This document shows, piece by piece, positions 22,498 through 34,392 of a stretch of 41,640 nucleotides of DNA. The notes under the pieces were generated by a model. It was given only the letters and a program-made list of their open reading frames with translations. It did no database searches and was not told the origin of the DNA. Every line of letters begins with the position of its first letter. Within the stretch, counting starts at the first letter, position 1. The position numbers and the translations under genes are program-made. The stretch comes from an uncultured Eubacteriales bacterium (GTDB lineage: Bacteria > Bacillota > Clostridia > Christensenellales > Aristaeellaceae). The DNA lies in the NCBI GenBank assembly GCA_944349545.1, contig CALVNG010000013.1, positions 1 to 41,640 of the forward strand, read 5' to 3'.

Positions 22498-23319
22498 CTA
22501 CGGCTGCGGCGTCGTGCGCATGCACAGGTAGCTCAGCGGCAGAGAAACCGCCGCCCCGCCCAGTTGAACCCATTGCCACTGCTCCGTCACAAAGCGGGCA
22601 ACCCTGGCCAGCCACTGCATCCATTCAAAACCCATGGCCATGATCTGCCCATCCGTTCCGCTTTCCAGCGCGGCAGTCGTTTCGCGGATGAAGGGCATCA
22701 GCGTCAGCATGAAGCACACGAACGGCACGCCCAGCACCACCGCCAGCGTCAGCCCGCGCCTGCGCCGGAGACAGCACGCCAGCAGATAAAACAGGCATGT
22801 CCACTCCAGCAGCCACATGAGCTGCCGGGGCAGCTGCTCCAGCGACTCCCGCAGGGTGTAGCCCAGCAGCGCCGCGCCCGACGGGAGCGCTTCGGTATAG
22901 GCCGTCAGGCTGAAGCGGTCCGGCATCGCGCCGGAGAGGGCCAGCACCGTCCCGCCCACCGCCAGGTTGATCAGCAGCGTTCCCAGCAAAAAGGCCGCCG
23001 TCCCCAGAAACAGCGCCACCACATTGCTCAGCCACACCGGAAAGCGCGCCGTGCCGAACCGCAGCAAAAACCGCGTGCGGCTGTGCGCCGCCAGGCACGC
23101 GCACACCAGCAGCAGCGCTATGGTCAGGGAGAAATCGGCGGATACGCCTTCCATGTTCAGATCGCCCGCGCCCGCCAGGGCCGCGACGATCGTGATGGCG
23201 TTGCCCGCCAGCAGCACCAGCAGGCACCAGCCGGCCAGCCGGCCCATCCACGCCCGGTGGTAGCGCATCGCGCCCAGAAAGCGCGAACGCCGCATCCAGC
23301 CCGCCTGTTCAACCAGCAT
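22498..23319 (-). CDS. ABC exporter membrane subunit (ABC-2-like)
   Basis: A 273-residue membrane protein with about six hydrophobic segments, read from the ATG at 23319 (GGAGG 9 bases upstream; a GTG one codon earlier is also possible). It overlaps the end of the ATPase gene, so it is its membrane partner. I see no sequence signature beyond the ABC-2-type pattern of a short basic cytoplasmic N-terminus (RRSRFLGAMRYHRAW) followed by membrane segments. Substrate unknown; similar two-gene units export peptides or lipids, or act in stress resistance. Confidence 0.72.
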   Translation of the reverse strand: MLVEQAGWMRRSRFLGAMRYHRAWMGRLAGWCLLVLLAGNAITIVAALAGAGDLNMEGVSADFSLTIALLLVCACLAAHSRTRFLLRFGTARFPVWLSNVVALFLGTAAFLLGTLLINLAVGGTVLALSGAMPDRFSLTAYTEALPSGAALLGYTLRESLEQLPRQLMWLLEWTCLFYLLACCLRRRRGLTLAVVLGVPFVCFMLTLMPFIRETTAALESGTDGQIMAMGFEWMQWLARVARFVTEQWQWVQLGGAAVSLPLSYLCMRTTPQP

Positions 23320-24211
23320 CACGCTCCGCCTCCTTTTCCCCGGTCAGGAACACAAACAGCCGCTGCAGGCTCACCGGCGCGGTCTGCACCCGCCCGCAGG
23401 CCCGAATCTCTTCGGCGTCCTCCGGCCTGTTCAAATGCACATAGCGCACCAGCGAGCCCGCCACCTCTTCGTCCCGGAGCGTGGCAAACCCCGCCGTCGC
23501 GGCGCGCACATCATCGGCCGCCCCCGATACGCACAGGTACAGGCGCGTCAGCGCCTCCGGCTCGCCCTGGGCCAGCAGCCGCCCGCCGTCGATCATCACG
23601 GCGTAATCCAGCGTGCGCGCCACCTCGTCAATCAGATGCGTGCTGATCAAAAAGGTGCGCTGCGGCTCTCTCCTGCGCGCCTCCACTACCGCGTCGTAAA
23701 AGCGTTCGCGCATCACTGCGTCCAGCCCCAGGCTCGGCTCGTCAAACACCGTCAGTTCCGCGCCGGAGGCCAGCCCCGCGCACAGGAGCAATGCCGTCTG
23801 CATGCCGCGGCTGTACCCCTTGAGCGGCTTCTTCAGGGGAAGGCCGAACAGGGGCACCAGCCGGACGGCCTCCTCCTCCTGCCAGGCTGGAAACAGGCTT
23901 CGGCACACGGCGAGAAACGACGCGGCGTTTTTCAGCCCGCCAAAGTCCGGGGTATCTCCGATCAGGCACAGGCGGCCCAGCGTTCCCACGCCCACCGGCG
24001 CGCCCAAAAGCTCGGCTTCTCCGCCCGACGGGCGAAGCTGGCCGCTCAGGATGCGCAGCAGCGTGCTCTTGCCCGCGCCGTTTCGGCCCAGAAGGCCCAC
24101 CACCTGACCCGAAGCCACCGAAAACGTCAGCTCATCCAGGGCCACGGCCCGGCCGAAGCGCCTTGTGAGGCTGCGGACGCAGATGGCGGGAGCAGCATTG
24201 GTTTCCATCAT
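23309..24211 (-). CDS. ABC transporter ATPase (YtrB/BcrA-like)
   Basis: A 300-residue ATPase. Walker A is GLLGRNGAGKSTLLRIL, the signature is the variant YSRGMQTALLLCAGLASG, Walker B is ELTVFDEPSLGLDAVMRE, and the switch His is in FLISTHLIDEVA. The YSRGMQ signature and a ~60-residue C-terminal extension are usual for the YtrB/BcrA-type exporters often controlled by GntR repressors, but no GntR gene is adjacent. The downstream membrane subunit overlaps by about 11-14 bases. It lies behind leuS and its terminator; no promoter is visible in the 60 bases between. Confidence 0.88.
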   Translation of the reverse strand: MMETNAAPAICVRSLTRRFGRAVALDELTFSVASGQVVGLLGRNGAGKSTLLRILSGQLRPSGGEAELLGAPVGVGTLGRLCLIGDTPDFGGLKNAASFLAVCRSLFPAWQEEEAVRLVPLFGLPLKKPLKGYSRGMQTALLLCAGLASGAELTVFDEPSLGLDAVMRERFYDAVVEARRREPQRTFLISTHLIDEVARTLDYAVMIDGGRLLAQGEPEALTRLYLCVSGAADDVRAATAGFATLRDEEVAGSLVRYVHLNRPEDAEEIRACGRVQTAPVSLQRLFVFLTGEKEAERDAG

Positions 24212-24226
24212 GAAACGTTCCTTTCA

Positions 24227-24265
24227 GAAAAGCGCGCGGGGGACAGGTATGCCTCTCCCCCGCGT
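24227..24265 (-). terminator. Terminator after leuS
   Basis: Minus strand: GACGCGGGGGA, a 12-base loop, TCCCCCGCGC, then CTTTTC. It starts a few bases after the leuS stop. Confidence 0.75.
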
Positions 24266-24271
24266 CGCCGC

Positions 24272-26692
<2,421 letters not shown>

Positions 26693-26729
26693 AATGCTCT
26701 CTCCTTCTTTGTTTTATAACCGGCTTGTT

Positions 26730-28379
26730 TCAAAAGAGTACGTCGGGTGTGATCTCATACGCGCAGGTATGCCAGTACTCAAATACTCTGGGAAAATGAG
26801 GAAAGCTTTCTTCAAAGCGCTTCACATAATCCTCTTCGATAAACACAAGCAGCCTTTCGGGAAGATTCTCCCTCTCGAATGCCGCTTTGGAAGTCGCCCA
26901 CTTGCCCGCTCTTAGGACAAGTTTCCCCTCATTCTCATCCAGTTCTATGGAACCCACCGTCAGCTTACCATCCGTCAATTCCATCATCACATTGGCATAC
27001 CAGTAGGGTGCAAGGGCATGAGTGTAACCGTTTTCTTCCATGAAATTCGCATAGACACGCGCCGTGTCCGCCAGGAAGATATCCTGATCGAACAGGCCTG
27101 TCCAGCTATCCATGTCCCAGCGGTCAATTGAAATATAGTAAACGGTGTAGGCCCCCTGGAACAAAAAGCACATGCAGGTCAGCAAAATCAACAGCTTCCT
27201 GCAGGCTGACACAGCGCTTTCCTTCAGCCGGGCAAGCTCCTTGGCCAACGCCGGATAGGCGAACGCAACCACCGGTACATAGTATAGCGGATAATACCGC
27301 CAAGTCGAGTCGAAAATAAAAATCAGGGTGGTGGTCACAAACGCTGCAGAAAGCAGAGCCGGGGCAACCCGCGAGGCTACGGGAACGCTCATGTCCCATA
27401 CGTTTGAAGCCGATGCGCACAGCAGGTAACCAAAGCTTATAAGCGCCGCGAGCAACGAAATACCCGCAATGCCCACTGTGGGCAGATTGGAACTTCTGAC
27501 CCCGGTTGCGATCAGCCAGGAGTTGAAGATGTCGGCGTAGTGTTCGGCACTTTCGCTGGGAAAGAAGAAGGTGGCCGAAGAATCCCGGATTCCATAGTAG
27601 GGCAGGAGCACCTTGATGTTCAGGGCATAGCCAATCAGGAAAAACAGGAAACTGCCTGTCAGAATCCATACCAGCCGCATGGCGTCGCTGCGCAGGAAAG
27701 GTTCCCCTCCCACCAGCTTTCCCTTTTCCCACCGATACCGCCTTAGCGCGAGCAGCACCTGCACCACTGCAAACGCAAGCAGAGGCGCCCCCAGGATCAT
27801 CATGTGGCGGATTCCGTTCAGGCCGGCAACGAACCACAACACCGCCAAAAGACAGACAGGCAACGCCGCCTTGCGCGCGCCGCGCACCTCCATCAGCCCA
27901 AGCGTGAGTCCGACCATCCAAAAGGCGTTGGTCAGATAGAGCGCATAGTACAGGTGATAGAGCACGATTCGAGCATAGGGAACGCTGAAGGGGAGCAGCA
28001 GCAGCGCGGCCGTAACAACCCTGGCGCGCAGGGAGCCAATGTGCGCCCGTTTGCACAAATACAAAAACGAAAGCACAAACAGAGCCTGCAACGTAAGCGT
28101 TCCGCAGATACGCACCATGGACCAGTCGCTGAGAAAGAAGAAAAACAGGGAAAAGAACCAGCCAATACCCGGCAAACTCACTTCGGTTGTATAGTAATAG
28201 TTACGCGTAAACGGATTCTTCTCCTGCGCAATAATCCATCCTCGTAACATATGATCGGACGCGTCTCCGTCCAGGATATTATGGGCGACGAACACGTCCA
28301 TTCCGATCGTGAGCAGCACGACAGCGGCAAAGAAGAGCCAGTGCCACTGTCTTAACACGCCCCTGATGCAGGCCTTCAT
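26730..28379 (-). CDS. GT-C-like integral membrane protein of lower GC
   Basis: A 549-residue protein with about ten or more membrane segments. The first outside loop has an acidic GDASDHMLRGWIIAQEKNPF motif and TRNYYYTTEVSLPGIGWFF, as in GT39/GT-C-type sugar transferases that use polyprenyl-linked sugars, though I cannot assign a family. The C-terminal quarter is hydrophilic (YTHALAPYWYANVMMELTDG) and probably outside. GC content counted on sample lines is about 47-52%, against about 63% in the flanking gltX and leuS. It is wedged between two tRNA synthetase genes in the same direction with gaps of about 36 and 37 bases, and has no promoter of its own. The start at 28379 is ATG with GAGGGGAG upstream; a TTG two codons earlier is possible. 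Likely acquired by transfer. Confidence 0.7.
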   Translation of the reverse strand: MKACIRGVLRQWHWLFFAAVVLLTIGMDVFVAHNILDGDASDHMLRGWIIAQEKNPFTRNYYYTTEVSLPGIGWFFSLFFFFLSDWSMVRICGTLTLQALFVLSFLYLCKRAHIGSLRARVVTAALLLLPFSVPYARIVLYHLYYALYLTNAFWMVGLTLGLMEVRGARKAALPVCLLAVLWFVAGLNGIRHMMILGAPLLAFAVVQVLLALRRYRWEKGKLVGGEPFLRSDAMRLVWILTGSFLFFLIGYALNIKVLLPYYGIRDSSATFFFPSESAEHYADIFNSWLIATGVRSSNLPTVGIAGISLLAALISFGYLLCASASNVWDMSVPVASRVAPALLSAAFVTTTLIFIFDSTWRYYPLYYVPVVAFAYPALAKELARLKESAVSACRKLLILLTCMCFLFQGAYTVYYISIDRWDMDSWTGLFDQDIFLADTARVYANFMEENGYTHALAPYWYANVMMELTDGKLTVGSIELDENEGKLVLRAGKWATSKAAFERENLPERLLVFIEEDYVKRFEESFPHFPRVFEYWHTCAYEITPDVLF

Positions 28380-28415
28380 CAACAATCTCCCCTCAGAGGT
28401 TCCTCCGTAACCCTC

Positions 28416-29864
28416 TTATCCCCGCAGCATCTCAATGCCCTTGTCGATCCGGCTAAGGCTTTCCTCCCTGCCCAGGAGGTAGGCGATCTCGGTCGCGCCG
28501 CCGGGCGTGGAGGCCTGGCCGGAGAGGGCCGTGCGCACGGGCCACATCATCTGGCCGGTCTTGAGGCCGTTTTCCGTGGCCAGGGTCATCAGGAGGTCCT
28601 TGACGGCCTCTTCGCTGAAATTCTCCAGCGCGGCCAGCGCGGGCCGGGCCAGCTCCAGCGCGCGCAGGGCCACGGCGCTGTCGGTCTTCATCTTTTTATG
28701 GGTGTAGAGCTCGGCCCCATACGCCGGCAGCTCGGCCAGAAAGCGCACCATGTCCGGCACCCGGTCAAAGACCTCGGTGCGGGTGTGCATCAGCTCGGCC
28801 AGGCGACGGTAGTCGATGCCCTTGCCCGCCAGCACCCGGTCAAACCAGGGCGTGGCCATGGCCAGATAGTCCTCAAAGGGCATGCGGGTGATGTACTCAT
28901 GGTTGAACCACACCAGCTTTTCGGTGTTGAAGATGGCCGGGGCCTTGCTGAGTCCCTTGAGATCAAAGGCCTCCACCAGCTCCTGCAGGGTGAAGAACTC
29001 CCGCTCGTCTCCCGGGCTCCAGCCCAGAAGCGCGATAAAGTTGATGATGGCGTCGCGCACATAGCCTTGGGCCAGCAGGTCCTCAAAGCTGGGATCGCCA
29101 TAGCGCTTGCTGAGCTTGCGGGAGGCGTCCTTCATGACGGGGCTTAAATGAATATAGACGGGCGGCTGCCAGCCGAAGGCCTCATAGAGCAGGTTGTATT
29201 TGGGCGCGGAGCTGAGGTACTCGGTACCGCGCATCACGTGGGTGATGCCCATGAGGTGATCGTCGATGACGTTGGCGAAATTGTAGGTGGGCAGGCCGTC
29301 GGCCTTGATGAGCACGTTGTCGTCCAGCGTGTCGCAGGGGGCCTCGACATGGCCGTAGAGCGCGTCGTCAAAGCTGGCTGTGCCGGTAAGCGGGATGTTC
29401 TGCCGGATGACGAACGGCTCGCCGCTCTGCATGCGGCGCAGGGCCTCGTCTTTGGGGATGCTCAGGCAATGCTTGTCGTACTTCCACTGCTCGCCGCGGG
29501 CCGTGGCCGCGTCGCGGCGGGCCTGCAGCTCCTCCTTGGTGCAGAAGCAGGGATAGGCCGCGCCGCTCTCCACCAGCTGCATGGCGTAGGGCAGGTAGGT
29601 GTCGCGCCGCTGGGTCTGGATGTAGGGACCGTAGTCGCCGCCCACGTCCGGGCCCTCGTCATATGCCAGGCCCGCTTCGCGCAGGCTCTTGTAGATCAGC
29701 TCCACCGCGCCGGGCACCTCGCGCTCCTGATCGGTGTCCTCAATGCGCAGGATGAACTTGCCCCCGTTCTTTTTGGCGAACAGGTAGGTGTAGAGGGCGG
29801 TTCGCAGTCCGCCCAGATGCAGGTAACCCGTAGGGCTGGGTGCGAACCGGGTGCGTACGGTCAT
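28416..29864 (-). CDS. gltX: Glutamyl-tRNA synthetase
   Basis: A 482-residue class I synthetase. The HIGH variant is in APSPTGYLHLGGLRTALY, with the ATP-binding RIEDTDQERE after it. A zinc-type cluster is CFCTKEELQA...KYDKHC, and the KMSKS equivalent is RKLSKRYGDPS. The second half holds the helical anticodon-binding domain. Length and architecture fit bacterial GluRS. Because the window also encodes GlnRS, this enzyme need not mischarge tRNA-Gln, but whether it is discriminating cannot be told by eye. Ribosome binding site AAGGAGG at 7 bases. It leads an operon-like run gltX, GT-C-like protein, leuS. Confidence 0.97.
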   Translation of the reverse strand: MTVRTRFAPSPTGYLHLGGLRTALYTYLFAKKNGGKFILRIEDTDQEREVPGAVELIYKSLREAGLAYDEGPDVGGDYGPYIQTQRRDTYLPYAMQLVESGAAYPCFCTKEELQARRDAATARGEQWKYDKHCLSIPKDEALRRMQSGEPFVIRQNIPLTGTASFDDALYGHVEAPCDTLDDNVLIKADGLPTYNFANVIDDHLMGITHVMRGTEYLSSAPKYNLLYEAFGWQPPVYIHLSPVMKDASRKLSKRYGDPSFEDLLAQGYVRDAIINFIALLGWSPGDEREFFTLQELVEAFDLKGLSKAPAIFNTEKLVWFNHEYITRMPFEDYLAMATPWFDRVLAGKGIDYRRLAELMHTRTEVFDRVPDMVRFLAELPAYGAELYTHKKMKTDSAVALRALELARPALAALENFSEEAVKDLLMTLATENGLKTGQMMWPVRTALSGQASTPGGATEIAYLLGREESLSRIDKGIEMLRG

Positions 29865-29919
29865 GGGGGAGCCTCCTTCGTAATCAACAGAAATGGGATT
29901 TCAGGCATCCAACTTATAT

Positions 29920-29947
29920 ATTATATCCAGAAACGAGAATTTGTCGA
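29920..29947 (-). promoter_or_regulatory. Promoter of gltX
   Basis: Minus strand: TCGACA (29942-29947), 16-base spacer, perfect TATAAT (29920-29925). It diverges from the plus-strand promoter at 29986. Confidence 0.75.
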
Positions 29948-29985
29948 TGGTCTTTGACAACAAGTCTGCCATCCTGTCCTCCGCC

Positions 29986-30014
29986 TTGACAACCGCACCC
30001 GCTGCGCCTATTAT
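29986..30014 (+). promoter_or_regulatory. Promoter of the plus-strand GT-C-like gene
   Basis: Perfect TTGACA (29986-29991), 17-base spacer, TATTAT (30009-30014). The expected transcript start near 30021 leaves a leader of about 40 bases to the start codon. Confidence 0.8.
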
Positions 30015-30062
30015 TTTGTTCTGATAAGAATATTTGAAAATTCGGAAAGGATGTGACATTTC

Positions 30063-31550
30063 ATAAAGAAGTTGCTAGGACTTCTCTATGTGACGGCCAT
30101 GGGCGTCACGCTTGCGCTTTTGCTGTTTTGGGAACACCTGGAATACATCTACAAGCGCGAGTTTGCCCTGAGCAACGCCGCTTTGCTTGCGCTGGACGCA
30201 GCGGCGCTGGCGCTGCTGGCGGGGGCCGTGTGCCTTTTGCGCCGCAAAGGAACGCCTTCCCTGGGTCCCCAGGGCGCGAAGGCCGCGCGCATTTTGATGG
30301 TGGCCGTGCTCTTTGGCGCGCAGCTCGCCCTGTGCCTCAACAACCTGTTTGAAACCGGCTGGGACGTGGCGGGCATCGTGTCCAGCACGCGCGACCTGGC
30401 CAACGGCGGCCCGCTGCAGCATGACTATTTTTCCATGTACCCCAACAACCTCATGAGCGTGTATCTCTACGGCGCGGTCAGCCTGCTGCTCAAGGCGACC
30501 GGCCTGTGGGAAACCGTCGGCTTTCCGGTGGATATCGCGGCCTTCAGCGTTCTCAACTGCATCCTGAGCAGCGCGACCGGCGTTCTGCTGTGGCACTGCG
30601 CGCGCCGCCTGGCGCGCAGCAGGGGCGCCGCCGACGCCGTATGGCTGCTCTACGCCGTGCTGATCGGCCTGTCGCCCTGGCTGATCGTGCCCTATTCCGA
30701 TTCGCTCTCGCTGCCGTTTCCCACGCTTATGCTCTTTGTCAGCCTGCGTCCCTTCCGCCGGCGCTGGACGCGCTGGGCGCTGCTGGGCGGCATTGGTGCG
30801 CTGGCCTACGCCGTCAAACCGCAGGGAGCGGTCATGCTGATTGCCATCGTCCTTGGGCGGCTGATCTGCGATGTGCTGCCGGCCTGGCGCAGGCGTTCTT
30901 CCGGCAAGCTGCGCCGCTGGACCGCCGCGTGCGTGGCGCTGTGTCTGACCGCCGCCGTGTGTTTTGGGCTCATCGGCGGACTGGCTCCCCTGTTCGGCTT
31001 TGAGCTCGCGCCGGAGGAGGCGCTGGGCGCGCCGCACTTCCTGATGATGGGGCTCAACGAGGAAACCAACGGCAGCTACTACCGATGGGACGTGAGCTAT
31101 TCCGTGTCCTTCCCCACCCGCTGGGAACGGATGAAGGCCAACATCGACCTTGCGCTGCACCGCGTCGTGTGGATGGGGCCGGGTGGTCTGGCGCTCCACG
31201 CCGCCAAAAAGGCGCTGGTCAACTTCAACGACGGCACCTTTGCCTGGAAGATGGACGGCGGCGAGCGCTTTTCTGTCGGCGGAGGCCCCGTTTTTCCCAC
31301 GGAGCACGAGCTTCTCTGGAGCACGGCGCTGCAGGCCGTATGGCTCGGCGTTCTGAGCGGGTGCCTGCTCTACGGCTTCGCCAAAGCGGACCGCGGCAGC
31401 GTGACCGTGTGGCTGTGCCTGCTGGGCGTAATGGCGATGGTGATGCTGTTTGAATGCCGCGCCCGTTACCTCTATGCCAACGTTCCCGTCTTTATCCTGG
31501 CTGCGGTCCTGGGTGTGCGCGGCGTCGCGGCCCGCGTGCGCGGGCGGTAG
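30063..31550 (+). CDS. GT-C-like integral membrane glycosyltransferase, probable non-AUG start
   Basis: A protein of about 495 residues with roughly ten to twelve membrane segments. Features: an acidic/aromatic first outside loop with FETGWDVAGIVSSTRDLANG, the motif YPNNLMSVYLYGAVSLLL, PYSDSLSLPFPTLMLFVS, and RARYLYANVPVFILAAVLG at the C-terminus. These recall GT-C/PMT-type sugar transferases acting on the outer face with polyprenyl-linked donors, but no exact family is assigned. No ATG, GTG or TTG in frame is correctly placed. The ribosome binding site AAAGGA (30046-30051) is 11 bases before ATA at 30063, which would give the typical opening (M)KKLLGLLYV, and 20 bases before TTG at 30072. 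An in-frame ATG at 30051 is followed at once by TGA. ATA is therefore my best start, TTG the alternative. Confidence 0.72.
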   Translation: MKKLLGLLYVTAMGVTLALLLFWEHLEYIYKREFALSNAALLALDAAALALLAGAVCLLRRKGTPSLGPQGAKAARILMVAVLFGAQLALCLNNLFETGWDVAGIVSSTRDLANGGPLQHDYFSMYPNNLMSVYLYGAVSLLLKATGLWETVGFPVDIAAFSVLNCILSSATGVLLWHCARRLARSRGAADAVWLLYAVLIGLSPWLIVPYSDSLSLPFPTLMLFVSLRPFRRRWTRWALLGGIGALAYAVKPQGAVMLIAIVLGRLICDVLPAWRRRSSGKLRRWTAACVALCLTAAVCFGLIGGLAPLFGFELAPEEALGAPHFLMMGLNEETNGSYYRWDVSYSVSFPTRWERMKANIDLALHRVVWMGPGGLALHAAKKALVNFNDGTFAWKMDGGERFSVGGGPVFPTEHELLWSTALQAVWLGVLSGCLLYGFAKADRGSVTVWLCLLGVMAMVMLFECRARYLYANVPVFILAAVLGVRGVAARVRGR

Positions 31551-31561
31551 CTTTCCGGCAG

Positions 31562-31609
31562 GCAAAGCGCGCGGCAGGGGCTTCGTCAGCCGCCTGCCGC
31601 GCGCTTTGC
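31562..31609. terminator. Bidirectional terminator between GT-C-like gene and glnS
   Basis: GCAAAGCGCGCGGCAGG and CCTGCCGCGCGCTTTGC form a perfect 17-bp stem around a 14-base loop, placed between two convergent stop codons. T runs beyond the stem are short (TTTA on the plus strand). Confidence 0.8.
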
Positions 31610-31610
31610 T

Positions 31611-33356
<1,746 letters not shown>

Positions 33357-33413
33357 GCTCGCGCCTTCCTTTCCATCCTGTTTCCGGACAGCGCAAAGCC
33401 GCCGGTTCGCATC

Positions 33414-33442
33414 ATTATAGAACGAAACGGCGGCTTTGGCAA
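33414..33442 (-). promoter_or_regulatory. Promoter of glnS, inside an inverted repeat
   Basis: Minus strand: TTGCCA (33437-33442), 17-base spacer, perfect TATAAT (33414-33419). The spacer and the region after the -10 are arms of an 11-bp inverted repeat CAAAGCCGCCG / CGGCGGCTTTG (33394-33438), so the -10 lies in the loop. Confidence 0.72.
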
Positions 33443-33495
33443 GCCTGTACGGCTTGAAAATGCCTGTTTTGCGGCGTTTTGGGGCGAAACTCCCC

Positions 33496-34350
33496 TCACT
33501 TCGCCCCCAGGAACCCCTCGATGCGCGCCCGCGCGGCCCGCGCGTCGGCGCGGCCCAGCTGATACTGCGCCTCCAGCACGTCCGGGTTCTTTTCCACCCG
33601 CCCGATGGGGATGCGGCGGGAGGGACACAGCACCAAGGCCCGCCCCTCGGCCTGGGCCTGCTGCGCATAAGCCAGCGAGGCGTTGTACACCTCATGCCGC
33701 CGCTCGCTGGCCCGGACAAAGGCGGGATAGCGGCGGTAGCGCGCGCGCATGAGCGCAAGCGCCCGGTCCGGCCGCTTGACAAAGCCCTCCGGCTGCGTGC
33801 GCACCACGAGGCAGCGCGCGTAGCCCATGTCCTCAAAGCGCTTGAGCGGGATCGAGTCCGCCGTGCCGCCATCCAGGTAGCGCCGCCCCTCCCATGCCAC
33901 GATGGTGGACACCAGCGGCATGGAGGAGCTGGCGCGCAGGGCTTCCAGCAGCGTATGCGCGTCCCGCTTTCCGTCCAGGCATACGGCCTGCCCCGTCTCC
34001 ACGTCGGTGGCCAGCGCGTAAAAGCGCACGGGGCTTTTCAAAAACGCATCGAAGTCGAACGGGTCCAGCCGATAGGGCAGTTCCTCGTAGCTGAAGGCGC
34101 GGCCCACCAGGTCGCCCGTGAGCAGCAGCGAGCGCAGGCTCATGAAACGCCAGTTTCGGCAGTATTTTTTCGTATAGCGGATGTTGCGCCCCCGCTGGCC
34201 GGAGACGAAGCTCGCCCCGTGGATGGCGCCCGCCGACACGCCCAGAATCCCGTCGGGCCTGACGCCCCAGTCCATCATCTCATCCAGCACGCCGGCGGTA
34301 TAGATGCCGCGCATGCCGCCGCCCTCCAGCACAAAGCCCGTCCGCTCCAT
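33496..34350 (-). CDS. Patatin-like phospholipase
   Basis: A 284-residue cytoplasmic acyl hydrolase of the patatin/RssA-type family. The oxyanion loop is GGGMRG (residues 10-15), the nucleophile is Ser39 in GVSAG, and the catalytic Asp is Asp160 in YLDGGTADSIPLKRFEDMGY. The fourth conserved block is SSSMPLVSTIV (about residues 140-150). Length matches the bacterial YjjU-type branch. No signal peptide. The start at 34350 is ATG; a GTG two codons earlier with AGAGGA closer is an alternative. Likely hydrolyses membrane or dietary lipids; substrate unknown. An extended -10 lies within the stop codon of the preceding gene. Confidence 0.92.
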   Translation of the reverse strand: MERTGFVLEGGGMRGIYTAGVLDEMMDWGVRPDGILGVSAGAIHGASFVSGQRGRNIRYTKKYCRNWRFMSLRSLLLTGDLVGRAFSYEELPYRLDPFDFDAFLKSPVRFYALATDVETGQAVCLDGKRDAHTLLEALRASSSMPLVSTIVAWEGRRYLDGGTADSIPLKRFEDMGYARCLVVRTQPEGFVKRPDRALALMRARYRRYPAFVRASERRHEVYNASLAYAQQAQAEGRALVLCPSRRIPIGRVEKNPDVLEAQYQLGRADARAARARIEGFLGAK

Positions 34351-34383
34351 GGGCACCGCTTCCTCTCAACATGGGATGCGTCC

Positions 34384-34392
34384 ATTATACCA
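34384..34392 (-). promoter_or_regulatory. Extended -10 promoter of the patatin-like gene, overlapping the upstream stop codon
   Basis: Minus strand TGGTATAAT. The TAA inside TATAAT (34385-34387) is the stop codon of the SH3 protein gene. No good -35 box is seen. The patatin start is about 34 bases downstream. Confidence 0.6.

Noticed and set aside
29865-29920. T-box leader for gltX or leuS
   Set aside because: The gltX leader is about 50 bases and the leuS gap 37 bases, both too short, and no TGGNACCGCG-type T-box sequence is seen.
33357-33872. N-terminal extension of glnS into the patatin-like gene
   Set aside because: Merely an open frame through GC-rich sequence; Arg-rich, overlapping another gene, and the true start has a proper ribosome binding site and promoter.
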